DNA from: Coriobacteriaceae bacterium
GTDB lineage: Bacteria > Actinomycetota > Coriobacteriia > Coriobacteriales > Coriobacteriaceae
NCBI GenBank assembly: GCA_902364645.1
Contig: CABJEP010000003.1
Coordinates: 1-64,000 of the forward strand
Length of the DNA stretch: 64,000 nucleotides
Direction: 5' to 3'
The position numbers were made by a program, and so were the translations under genes. Of the stretch, positions 1 to 8,600 are shown one piece after another. A model generated the notes under the pieces. The model was not told the DNA's origin, made no database searches, and saw nothing but the letters and a program-made list of their open reading frames with translations. How positions within the stretch are numbered: position 1 is the first letter of the stretch; the number at the start of each line of letters is the position of its first letter.

Positions 1-102
1 TGCAAGCAGAGTCGCTCAGTGGGAAACTCAGCCCCCTCCGCCCCGGCCTACGGTGACTCGGCTGCACCGTGTGCTGCCGAAGGGGCTTTGCGCGATGACT
101 AG
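1..102 (+). CDS. C-terminal end of an unidentified protein (partial)
   Basis: A reading frame is open from base 1 and ends at TAG 100-102, giving 33 residues rich in Ala, Ser, Pro and Gly. It is followed within about 20 bases by a strong hairpin terminator, which supports a real plus-strand gene ending here. The start lies outside the window. The tail is low-complexity and has no recognisable motif, so no function can be given. Confidence 0.4.
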   Translation, partial: CKQSRSVGNSAPSAPAYGDSAAPCAAEGALRDD

Positions 103-122
103 GGCTGAAAAAGAAAGTGAGT

Positions 123-158
123 GTGGGCGCCGTCGTTCGTTTGAACGACGGCGCCCAC
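123..158. terminator. Bidirectional hairpin terminator between convergent genes
   Basis: A perfect 16-bp stem (123-138 paired with 143-158) with a GTTT loop is followed by T-rich sequence. It lies between the partial plus-strand gene and the minus-strand GntR gene, so it probably ends both transcripts. Confidence 0.8.
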
Positions 159-167
159 GTTTTGGAT

Positions 168-950
168 TTATTGGGCTGTGGCGGTGAAGGTTGTTTTGTC
201 GGCGGCGATGTGCACGTGCAGCTTTGCCTGACCGTCGCAGCTGATGAGCACGCCTACCTCGAACGGGGTTCCCGTCTTGTCGTAGGTCGAACGCACGATG
301 CGCATCGCCGCCTTACCGGTGTTCTGTCCCAAAAGGCGCGCCTCATGTTTGTCGAGGTTGACCGCCTCGTAGACGGCATCGACGCTTGCGGGCAGGATGC
401 CGGTCTTTTCCGCGATGTAGGCGTAGAGCGAGCCATCCACGTCTTTGCGTGTGAGCTCGGGGCAAAGTGACACGGGGATATAGACGTAGTTGAGCTCCAT
501 GGGTTTGTCGTTGGCGAGACGCAGACGGCGAATCTCCCAGACGGGTGTCCCTTTGGGCACTTTGAGCCCAGAGGCGATGCCGCGGACGGCCGGTATGCTT
601 GAAAAAGCGAGAATCTGCGAGCTCGGAACCCGTCCCGCTTCGCGCATCCGCGCGCTGAAATTCAGGGCCAGGTCGATGCCGGGTGCTGAGGTTTGGGGTT
701 TGATGAACGTGCCCTGCCCACGTTTGCGCACCACGCGCCCCTCGATGACGAGATCTTGGAAGCAACGGCGCACGGTCGCGCGCGATAACTCTAGCCGCTC
801 ACAGATTTCGAGCTCGCGTGGTAGCGGCGTCTTGGTGTCGAACGCCTGGCTGGCGATAAGCAGGGCGATTCGATGTTTAAGTTGGACATAGAGCGGCGTA
901 TCACCGCTGCGGTCGAAGGGTTCGGAGGCGAGAAACGAGATCATATCCAT
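168..950 (-). CDS. GntR-family transcriptional regulator with UTRA ligand domain
   Basis: This 260-aa protein has an N-terminal winged helix of the GntR type (about residues 15-80, with PLPRELEICERLELSRATVR and the RGQGTFI wing) and a C-terminal UTRA effector domain (about 95-250). HutC/UTRA regulators usually bind sugars or sugar phosphates. I place the start at ATG 950 rather than the upstream ATG at 983, because GGAGGT sits 5 bases before it and the second Met of the ATG-GAT-ATG run adds nothing. The gene is divergent from the mannose-type PTS operon across an AT-rich gap, so it most likely represses or activates that operon. The inducer cannot be told from sequence. Confidence 0.9.
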   Translation of the reverse strand: MDMISFLASEPFDRSGDTPLYVQLKHRIALLIASQAFDTKTPLPRELEICERLELSRATVRRCFQDLVIEGRVVRKRGQGTFIKPQTSAPGIDLALNFSARMREAGRVPSSQILAFSSIPAVRGIASGLKVPKGTPVWEIRRLRLANDKPMELNYVYIPVSLCPELTRKDVDGSLYAYIAEKTGILPASVDAVYEAVNLDKHEARLLGQNTGKAAMRIVRSTYDKTGTPFEVGVLISCDGQAKLHVHIAADKTTFTATAQ

Positions 951-1125
951 GGGGTACCTCCATGTCGTGGGCGTACGTGACATGGTCTGACACTGCGGGG
1001 CAAACCGGAGATGCCAGGCCCGATTCTTGCTGGTATGTATGGTGCATAAGGAACATAAAACATTTATCAGACAATCTACCTGCTATTTTAAAAATAATTA
1101 GAAGAAAAAATAATTTAGGCACAAA

Positions 1126-1172
1126 AATAGTTGCTACCGTTAACCGATGAATAGTTGCCGTTCGCAACTATT
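1126..1172. promoter_or_regulatory. Candidate operator in the GntR-PTS divergent gap
   Basis: The 308-base gap 951-1258 is markedly AT-rich around 1060-1175. AATAGTTGC occurs at 1126-1134 and again at 1150-1158, and the second copy forms an inverted repeat with GCAACTATT at 1164-1172 around CGTTC. A repeated half-site in this gap is what a dimeric GntR protein would use. Binding is inferred, not shown. Confidence 0.45.
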
Positions 1173-1258
1173 TTCTTGTACCGAACATGCCCCGGCGCAA
1201 CAATAATCTCAGCAAAAAGCAAAGCCGTGCGACACACGGCAGGTCGAGAGGAGACCGC

Positions 1259-1693
1259 ATGCGGTATCTGGTAATGGTCAGTCACGGAACGCTCGCTCCC
1301 GGACTGCACAGTGTCCTCAAGATGCTCGGCAATGACGCCCCGAACATCTTGTCGACGAGTCTCGTGGACGGCATGGGCGCTGACGAGTATGTCGAGAACG
1401 TCAAGGCGACGCTCGCTCCCGTTACCGCCGATGACGAGGTTGTCCTGCTTGGTGACATCCTGGGCGGATCGCCGCTCACCAATGCGATGAACACGCTGGC
1501 CGAGAAGGGCCTGCTCGCCCACACCATTGCCTTCGGCGGTATGAATCTGCCCATGGCTATGACCGCCATGATGGGGCTTGCCACCATGGACCTGGATTCC
1601 CTCAAGCATATGATGCTGCAGGAGGGCAAGAACGGTATGTCCGAGCTCGTTGTCCCGACCGATGACGCCGACGACGAGGACGACGACATCTAG
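1259..1693 (+). CDS. PTS mannose-family EIIA component
   Basis: This 144-aa protein is the cytosolic EIIA domain of a mannose/fructose/sorbose-type phosphotransferase system. It accepts phosphate from HPr on a histidine, seen here as His9 in MVSHGT, and passes it to EIIB. The GDILGGSP and GGMNLPM segments are typical of the fold. I use ATG 1259, which has GAGAGGAG upstream and gives the usual N-terminus; a longer frame from 1187 would add 24 unrelated residues. It is the first gene of the EIIA-EIIB-EIIC-EIID operon. The tail is strongly acidic and ends in Asp-Ile, resembling the tail of EIIC. Confidence 0.92.
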   Translation: MRYLVMVSHGTLAPGLHSVLKMLGNDAPNILSTSLVDGMGADEYVENVKATLAPVTADDEVVLLGDILGGSPLTNAMNTLAEKGLLAHTIAFGGMNLPMAMTAMMGLATMDLDSLKHMMLQEGKNGMSELVVPTDDADDEDDDI

Positions 1694-1772
1694 GCAGCGC
1701 ATCCGCCCAAATTTTTGTGATGGAGCGGGGGTTAAGAGGAAAGACCCCCGGTGATAAAGAAAGGGAGAACGC

Positions 1773-2261
1773 ATGATTTCGTTCATCCGTATTGACGACC
1801 GTATGATCCATGGACAGACCGTTACCCGTTGGGCCCTCGAGTATCCCTGCGACGGTCTTATCGCCGTCAACGACGCTGCAGCGTCTAACCCCGTGCTCAA
1901 GGAGGCCTACAAGAGTGCCTCGGGCAAGAAGACGTTCGTGTGGACCAAGGAGCACTTTAAGGAGGTCTCCGAGAAGGTTCTCAAGTCCGACACCAAGTAC
2001 TTCCTGATCACCAAGAACCCGCTCGACATGAAGGAACTTCTCGTCGATTTTGGCTTTAAGCCCGGCATGGACCGCATCATCGTCGGTCCCTGCAACGATC
2101 GTCCCGGCACCACCAAGCTCGGCAACAACCAGTCGATCACGCAGGAAGAGGCCCAGGCGCTCGAGGATCTCACCAACGCCGGCTACACGGTCGAGTTCGC
2201 CCTTATCAAGGAGAAGTCCATCGGTGAGTGGCCCAAGTTCCGCGGTCAGTTTGGCTTCTAG
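1773..2261 (+). CDS. PTS mannose-family EIIB component
   Basis: This 162-aa protein is an EIIB of the mannose/sorbose PTS family. The phosphorylation site is His13 in IDDRMIHGQ, which is diagnostic. It takes phosphate from EIIA and gives it to the sugar brought in by EIIC/EIID. A clear ribosome site (AAAGGGAGAA) precedes ATG 1773. It lies 79 bases after EIIA and 72 before EIIC, all on one strand, so one operon is likely. Family members carry mannose, fructose, sorbose, N-acetylgalactosamine or related sugars; the substrate is not readable here. Confidence 0.93.
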   Translation: MISFIRIDDRMIHGQTVTRWALEYPCDGLIAVNDAAASNPVLKEAYKSASGKKTFVWTKEHFKEVSEKVLKSDTKYFLITKNPLDMKELLVDFGFKPGMDRIIVGPCNDRPGTTKLGNNQSITQEEAQALEDLTNAGYTVEFALIKEKSIGEWPKFRGQFGF

Positions 2262-2333
2262 TTAGGCGCCAGCCGCATTTTGGTATCTACAGCCCTTGGT
2301 GAAAGGGGCTGAGGAATAAAGAAAGGGGAAAGC

Positions 2334-3191
2334 ATGGCAATCAATGCATTCCAAGCCGCGCTGTTCGGCCTGTTCGCCTGCCTGGCATCACTGCCTGGCA
2401 TGGGCGGCACGACGATCGGCAACTACACTCTGGGTCGTCCTCTGGTCGCCGGCCTCATCGTCGGCATCATCATGGGCGATATGCAGACGGGCATCCTCGT
2501 CGGTGCTGCCATCCAGGTTGTCTACATCGCTCTCGTGACCCCTGGCGGAACCGTCTCCGCCGACGTCCGCGCCGTGTCCTATATCGGTATCCCGCTGGCG
2601 ATCCTCGCCATCAAGAACTCGGGCATCGATCCCGCCTCCGCTGAGGCTGCCGGCATGGCCGCATCCCTCGGTGCCGCCGTCGGCACGCTCGGCACTGTGC
2701 TCTTCTATGGCACCGCCACCATCAACCTGGTGTGGCAGGGCATGGGGTGGAAGTGGCTCGAGAAGGGCGATCTCCACAAGCTCTACCTGGTCAACAACGT
2801 TCTGCCTTGGATTGGTCACATCGTCTGCTAATTCCTCCCGACGTTCATCATCACCATGGGCGGCACCGCCATGGTCGACCTCATGAAGACCTACATGCCC
2901 ATGGACGGCATCGCGATGAAGACGCTGTTCACCGTCGGCTCGCTGCTGCCTACCGTCGGTATCGCCATCCTGCTCAAGCAGGTCATCTCCAAGCCGACGG
3001 ACTTCCTCACGTTCTTCTTCGGCTTCACCCTGTCCGCTGTCATGGGATGCAACCTGATTGCCGCTGCCGGCATCGGCTGCTTCTTCGCCCTGATCAACTA
3101 TGAGATCGCTTCGCTCAAGATCGACCTCGCAAACGCTCCCAAGGCAGCTAACGCCTCGGGCTCCGATGATGAGGAAGAGGAGGACATCTAA
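2334..3191 (+). pseudogene. PTS mannose-family EIIC component, interrupted by an in-frame stop
   Basis: EIIC is the membrane sugar channel. The frame reads a normal EIIC for 165 codons, meets TAA at 2829-2831 (codon 166, after GHIVC), then continues in the same frame with clear EIIC sequence (FLPTFIITMGGTAMVDLMK) to TAA 3189-3191. Without the stop the product would be 285 aa. There is no frame change or loss of similarity after the stop, and no ribosome site before the next ATG (2856), so one base change of a Tyr-like codon is the simplest view. It could be a recent nonsense mutation, a sequencing error or, less likely, readthrough. EIIB and EIID on either side are intact. The acidic C-terminus ends in Asp-Ile. 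Confidence 0.88.
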
Positions 3192-4018
3192 TGGCAGAGA
3201 AGAAGAAACTCTCTAAGAAAACGCTTGCCAAGTCGTTCCGCAACTGGTCCTATGGCAACCTGACTTGCTTCTCGCAGGAGCACATGCAGACCTTCGGTTA
3301 CCTGTGCGCCATGCTTCCGATCGTCGAGGAGCTCTACGACACGCCCGAGGAGCAGAAGCAGGCCCTCCAGACCTACTCCGCGTTCTTCAACACCGAGCCG
3401 CAGATCGGCACCATGATTGTCGGCGTCACCGCCGGCCTCGAGGAGGCTCGCGCAAACGGCGAGGCCATCGACGACGACGCCATCAACGGCATCCGCGCCG
3501 GCCTCATGGGCCCGCTCGCCGGCCTTGGCGACTCGCTGATCGTCGGTACCCTGATCCCGATCCTGCTCGGTATCGCCCTCGGTCTCTCGACCGGCGGCTC
3601 TCCGCTCGGTGCCATCTTCTATATTGTCGTGTGGAACCTGCTCATGTTCCTTGGCATGCGCTTTGCCTACAACCAGGGCTATGAGCTCGGCGGCAAGGCG
3701 GTCGAGGCCCTCGTTGGCCCCAAGGCAAAGGCTCTTCGCGATTCCATCGTGATGGTCGGTACCATGGTCATCGGTGCAGTCGGTGCTACCTGGGTCTCCA
3801 TCACCTGCAGCCCCAACCTGGTGCTGCCCGGTGGCGGCAAGTTCCAGGACACGCTCGACGGAATCTATCCGCACCTGCTGCCCATGATCTTCATCATCTT
3901 CTGCTGGTACATGATGACCAAGAAGAAGGTCAACCCCATCGTTATGATGCTGATTCTCGTCGTGATCGCATTCGTGGGCGTTGTTATTGGCTTCTTCGAC
4001 CCGGCACTGAGCTACTAG
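3191..4018 (+). CDS. PTS mannose-family EIID component
   Basis: This 275-aa protein is the EIID membrane subunit that forms the permease with EIIC. It has the family N-terminus (SFRNWSYGNLTCFSQEHMQ), the DDAINGIRAGLMGPLAGLGD segment and hydrophobic helices toward the C-terminus. Its ATG overlaps the EIIC stop by one base (TAATG), the classic arrangement for translational coupling. If EIIC really terminates early, coupling and complex assembly would both suffer. It is the last gene of the operon and is followed by a strong terminator. Confidence 0.95.
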   Translation: MAEKKKLSKKTLAKSFRNWSYGNLTCFSQEHMQTFGYLCAMLPIVEELYDTPEEQKQALQTYSAFFNTEPQIGTMIVGVTAGLEEARANGEAIDDDAINGIRAGLMGPLAGLGDSLIVGTLIPILLGIALGLSTGGSPLGAIFYIVVWNLLMFLGMRFAYNQGYELGGKAVEALVGPKAKALRDSIVMVGTMVIGAVGATWVSITCSPNLVLPGGGKFQDTLDGIYPHLLPMIFIIFCWYMMTKKKVNPIVMMLILVVIAFVGVVIGFFDPALSY

Positions 4019-4040
4019 TCATCATCCCCTGGCCCCCTGT

Positions 4041-4076
4041 AAGGCCGTGCGGCCTCAACCGCACGGCCTTCTGATT
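4041..4076 (+). terminator. Terminator of the PTS operon
   Basis: A perfect 12-bp stem (4041-4052 with 4059-4070) with a 6-base loop lies 22 bases after the EIID stop and is followed by a T-rich stretch. Confidence 0.8.
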
Positions 4077-4214
4077 TTGCGCCGCCCTTCAAGGGCAATA
4101 TGGCCAGCGACCTCCATCGCCTACACGACACCCGCTATATTGCTCTTGAAAGATGACGTATTCGAAAAACGATGTTCTTGTACATGATGCACGCTTTGCA
4201 CGAGGAGGACCCAT

Positions 4215-4541
4215 ATGCACGAGAAACACGGACACGACCTTTCGCGCGACGACTTGATCCGCGAGGCAAAGATGCAGACCGATGCTATTCAGCGGCTCAA
4301 CGTTTGGCTGCGTTTGGGCTATTCGCTCGTGGCTATTGGCTTTTTGGTGGGGATGTGGGGTATGCAGGGCGGCCCCGGCTGGGGCGTCCCCGCGGGCATC
4401 GTGTGCCTGGTGGTGGGCACTCCGCTTTCGATTGTGCTTAAGGTTGGCACGACCAACGCCAAAAAGAATGTTGAGCGTATGCTCGAGGCCGCGGGTATCG
4501 ACGTTGAGGAGCTTATGCGACGTAAGAAGGACGAGCGATAA
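4215..4541 (+). CDS. Small two-helix membrane protein of unknown function
   Basis: This 108-aa protein has a charged, His-rich N-terminus (MHEKHGHD), two predicted transmembrane helices (about residues 34-53 and 58-76) joined by a Gly-rich turn, and a basic cytosolic tail with a short amphipathic segment (KNVERMLEAAGIDVEELM). The start has a good ribosome site (GAGGAGG, 6-7 bases upstream). It stands alone between the PTS terminator and a MarR gene. I do not recognise a family and assign no function. Confidence 0.75.
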   Translation: MHEKHGHDLSRDDLIREAKMQTDAIQRLNVWLRLGYSLVAIGFLVGMWGMQGGPGWGVPAGIVCLVVGTPLSIVLKVGTTNAKKNVERMLEAAGIDVEELMRRKKDER

Positions 4542-4609
4542 GCTTTCGTGTTGGGGTATCATAAATAATTGTTGCGAATGTTAACTAATGTACGGCAAAT
4601 GACGGTTTT

Positions 4610-5086
4610 ATGGCCCTTCTAGAGTTGCAAAGGACAATATCCCCAGTGGATTACGATGACGTCGCTCGAAAACTGATTGTGTACTCACGTTCCCTTGCCA
4701 AGGGATCCTTGAGTGCTGCCGGCGGCGCCAGTGTGGGCGAGGCACCGGTTTTACAGTATCTATCGGGTATTGACGGTGATGTCATTCCCTCCGAGATTGC
4801 CAAGAAGCTGAAATTCTCCCGTGCGCGCATGTCGCATATCTTGGATTCACTCGAGAGCAAGGGTTACGTTCAGCGCAGGACCGATCCAAACGATCGTCGG
4901 CGTGTGCTGGTGAGCATTACCGAGGAAGGCCGTGATTTCGCGGCGAAAAAAAATGCCGAGAGTGTGGCATCGCTCTCGAAACAACTCTCAGCGCTCGGCG
5001 AGCACGATGCCCAGGAGCTCGTGCGCATCCTGAATAAAGCCTACAGCCTTACCTATGATGCCGACGACTACCTGGACAATCTATAA
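4610..5086 (+). CDS. MarR-family transcriptional regulator
   Basis: This 158-aa protein has the MarR winged helix-turn-helix: IPSEIAKKLKFSRARMSHIL is the HTH and YVQRRTDPNDRRRVLVSIT the wing (about residues 60-115). Helices at both ends would form the dimer interface. MarR proteins usually repress neighbouring genes and release DNA on binding small molecules. The next plus-strand gene is the GH31 glycosidase about 500 bases away, whose leader holds repeated TTGGTAT motifs, so regulation of that gene is possible but unproven. No strong ribosome site precedes ATG 4610; the start is the first ATG of the conserved frame. Confidence 0.88.
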   Translation: MALLELQRTISPVDYDDVARKLIVYSRSLAKGSLSAAGGASVGEAPVLQYLSGIDGDVIPSEIAKKLKFSRARMSHILDSLESKGYVQRRTDPNDRRRVLVSITEEGRDFAAKKNAESVASLSKQLSALGEHDAQELVRILNKAYSLTYDADDYLDNL

Positions 5087-5228
5087 AGATGAAGACAGGC
5101 ATTTAGGTGCATCATGAAATGCATCCGGGGCAATTGTGCCCATCAGCCACCGTCAACATCTCATTCCAAACCAAATCAGCCAACGTACGTCATGGCAATC
5201 CCCGGTAGGTTGCAGGATGGCGGCTGAG

Positions 5229-5274
5229 CCTTTCCCTCGGGAAACTTCGCGAAGCCCAGTTCCCGAGAGAAAGG
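5229..5274 (+). promoter_or_regulatory. Hairpin in the GH31 upstream region
   Basis: The 516-base gap 5087-5602 holds no convincing gene. It contains a 15-bp stem with one mismatch (5229-5243 with 5260-5274), inside which CTTCGCGAAG is a second palindrome. There is no T-run, so it is not a classic terminator. It could be an RNA control element or a dispersed palindrome. Confidence 0.45.
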
Positions 5275-5286
5275 TATGGTCTGTGT

Positions 5287-5349
5287 AATACCAGATAAAC
5301 AGTACATTTTTGCTAGATTGGTATTTGACTGAAGAACCAATTGGTATGG
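5287..5349. promoter_or_regulatory. Repeated TTGGTAT motifs, candidate operator of the GH31 gene
   Basis: AATACCA (5287-5293) is an inverted match to TGGTATT (5319-5325), and the palindrome ACCAATTGGT (5336-5345) runs on into a third TTGGTAT. Three copies within 60 bases in an AT-rich patch suggest a protein-binding region. The adjacent MarR regulator is the obvious candidate, by position only. Confidence 0.35.
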
Positions 5350-5551
5350 CTTATTAAGCCCACCTTGCCGTTGACGCTTATTTTGCTGCCGCTGGGAGAA
5401 TTCCGAACTTGGGTGCGCAAGTGCTCCCATATGTTGATATGACCTAGTAGGTGGCTATCTGGTTACTACCAGTTGGCCCCTTGGTAACGGGTGGCCCCCA
5501 TTGTGCGGAATGTACCGAACATCTCCGTTTGATACGTTTTCCCATGCTGCC

Positions 5552-5562
5552 GGGGGGGGGGG
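5552..5562 (+). repeat. 11-base G homopolymer upstream of the GH31 start
   Basis: Eleven consecutive G bases lie 40 bases before the start codon of the GH31 gene, after any likely promoter and before the ribosome site. Tracts this long slip readily during replication, so copy number may vary between cells. Confidence 0.9.
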
Positions 5563-5602
5563 CGTCCTCGGCACCTCAGCATGTCGGAAGAAAGGAGACC
5601 AG

Positions 5603-8600
5603 ATGCGCAGGAATTCCATTTTTACGAAACGGTGGGTGAAGGGAAGCGCGGTCCTCGTTGCCACTGCAGCGACGCTCGTGTTTGCCAATCCCCAGCAGGC
5701 GATTGCCACGCCACTCAAGGGCGTCGACTCGGCGACCGTGTCCCAGTCTGCCTCGAATGTCGTCGACATCGATTTCGCTGACGGCATCAAGGGCCGTATT
5801 ACGTTCCTCGAGGACGGTATTTTCCGTTATAACGTCGACCCCAAGGGTGAGTTTTCCGAGTACGCCACGCCGCGCAGTAAATCCCACACGGCTAAGATCC
5901 AGGCTCAGCCCGATACCTCGGACACCTACAGCAAGCCGAGTGCGACGGTTGCCGACAAGGGCGACACTATCGAGATCACCGGCGGAAAGGCGACCGTGAT
6001 CCTGGACAAGGCGACTGGCAAGATGAGTATCAAGTCAGGCGACCGTGTCGTGGTTTCCGAGTCCGCGTCCCTCGACCTTGATAAGAAGGGTACCGTCCAG
6101 ACGCTCGCCAAGGAGAAGTCCGAGAACTTCTTTGGCGGCGGCACCCAGAACGGACGCTTCCTGCACACCAACCAGACCATCGCCATCTCCAACACGAACA
6201 ACTGGACCGATGGCGGCGTTGCCTCGCCCAACCCGTTTTATTGGACGAGTGACGGCTACGGCGTGCTCCGAAACACGTTTGCAGAGGGTTCCTACGACTT
6301 CGGTTCCACGGACTCATCGACGGTCACGACTTTGCACAGCGAGAATGAGTTTGATGCCTACTACTTCGTGGCGACCAACGAGGGAGCTTCGAACGTGGCA
6401 ACTGAGATGCTGCAGGACTACTACAAGGTGACCGGTAACCCGGTACTGCTGCCCGAGTACGGGTTCTACCTTGGTCATCTTAATGCCTATAACCGTGATG
6501 GCTGGTCAACGACCTCGGGTCAAAAGAAGTGGGAGACCAAGGGCAGCAAGTCCTCGAGCGAGAAGGGCGACGTTAAGTACGAGTCTGGCATGTCGACGGG
6601 CTACAAGCTCGACGGCACACTTGCGGCCGAGACGCTCAACGGTGAGGGCCCTACGGTTGATACCGAGAACATGAAAGCGACCGATTTCGACCGCCAGTTC
6701 TCTGCTCGGCAGGTTATCGATGACTACGAGGACAGCGACATGCCGCTCGGCTGGTTCCTGCCGAACGACGGCTACGGCGCCGGCTATGGCCAGAACGGTT
6801 ACTACAAGACCGGCGGCGTCAACTCCGACGGAGCGAGCTCGGCCGACCGTCTTAACGCTGTGCGTGCCAACGTCGACAACCTTAAGAAGTTCACCGAGTA
6901 TGCCAACTCAAAGGGTGTGAGCACGGGCTTGTGGACCCAGTCCAACCTTGAGCCCGACAGCAACCCTGAGACCCCGTGGCATCTGCTTCGCGACTTCGAC
7001 GCCGAGGTCAAGACGGGAGGCATCACTACCCTTAAGACCGACGTTGCCTGGGTTGGATCTGGCTACTCCTTTGGTCTTAATGGCATCAAGACAGCTTATG
7101 ACACGGTGACGACCGGCGCTAACAAGCGCCCCAACATCATCACGCTCGATGGTTGGGCCGGCACGCAGCGCTTTGGTGGCATTTGGACCGGCGACCAGTA
7201 TGGCGGTAACTGGGAGTACATTCGCTTCCATATCCCCACGTATATCGGTCAGAGTCTTTCGGGCAACCCCAACATCGGCTCCGACATGGATGGCATTTTT
7301 GGCGGTGACCCCATCATCTCTGCGCGTGACTACCAGTGGAAGACGTTCACGCCCTCTATGCTCGACATGGACGGTTGGGGCACCTACCGTAAATCGCCCA
7401 TGACGCACGGCGATCCCTACACAGGCATCTCGCGCTTCTACCTCAAGCTCAAGGCGCAGCTCATGCCCTATATCTACACGAGCGCGGCCTCGGCGGCCAA
7501 CATCGACACGGGTAACGGCGATGCCGGCCTGCCCATGATCCGCGCCATGCTGCTTTCCGATAACTCCGAGTACGCCGCAAGCACCTCGACGCAGTACCAG
7601 TATATGTTCGGTGAGAACTTCCTAGTGGCACCGGTGTATCAGGATACCCAGGCAGACGAGAACGGCAACGACATTCGCAATGGGATTTACCTCCCCAACT
7701 ACGGCACCGACGAGAATCCCACCATCTGGATCGATTACTTCTCGGGTAAGCAGTATCGCGGCGGCCAGGTTCTCAACAACTACGAGGCTCCGCTTTGGAA
7801 GCTGCCGCTGTTTGTGAAGGCCAACGCTATCGTGCCGATGTACGCCGAGAACAACAACCCCGAGGCCGTGAGCGACACCAACACCAAGGGTACCGACCGC
7901 AGCCAGCGTATCGTCGAGTTCTTCGCCACCGAGGGCGACGGCACCTTTACGCAGTACGAGGACGACGGCTCCTCCATCGAGAACAACACGACTGAGGACG
8001 ATTCCTACGGTACGATCGACAATATCTCCTACGGTGAGCATGTGAGCACCGTCTACAGATCCAAGGCCGCAGGCGGCACCGCGACCTTTACCGCCGAAGC
8101 CTCGCAGGGTGGCTACAACGGCTACGACTCCAATCGCACCACGACCTTCGTGGCCAACGTGTCCGCCAAGCCCATGAGCGTCGTCGCCAAGAACGGCGGA
8201 TCCGCGCTCAACGTGGTTGAGGTCGACTCGCAGGAGACCTTTGACACCGCGACCCCCGAGGCCGGCCAGGCGGTCTACTTCTACAGCGAGACCCCTAACC
8301 TCAACCACTACGGCAGCGATGTGGACGGCACCGAGGCCGAGCGGGGCGAGAGCTTTAACAACACCAAGATCACCACGAACCCCAAGGTCTACGTCAAGTT
8401 CGCGAAGACCGATGTTGCTGCGGCGGCGCAGACGCTCGAGCTGGGCGGTTTCGTGAACGCCGACGCCACGCTCACAGCCGATCGCCTCAACGAGAGCCTC
8501 TCCGCACCCACGAACCTTGCTGCCCCCGAGGACGTCACGACCCCAACGAGCATCAAGCTCACCTGGGGAAAGGTCGATGGTGCTACCTCCTACGACCTTA

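Noticed and set aside
2856-3191. Separate gene for the second half of EIIC
   Set aside because: No ribosome site before ATG 2856, and the sequence between the stop and this ATG is still EIIC in the same frame.
5176-5430. 84-codon minus-strand frame in the GH31 leader
   Set aside because: No ribosome site, no homology-like pattern, and it spans the hairpin and operator-like motifs.
5501-5602. Upstream start of the GH31 gene through the G-tract
   Set aside because: It would add 34 residues with no ribosome site; ATG 5603 has AAAGGAG and begins a normal signal peptide.
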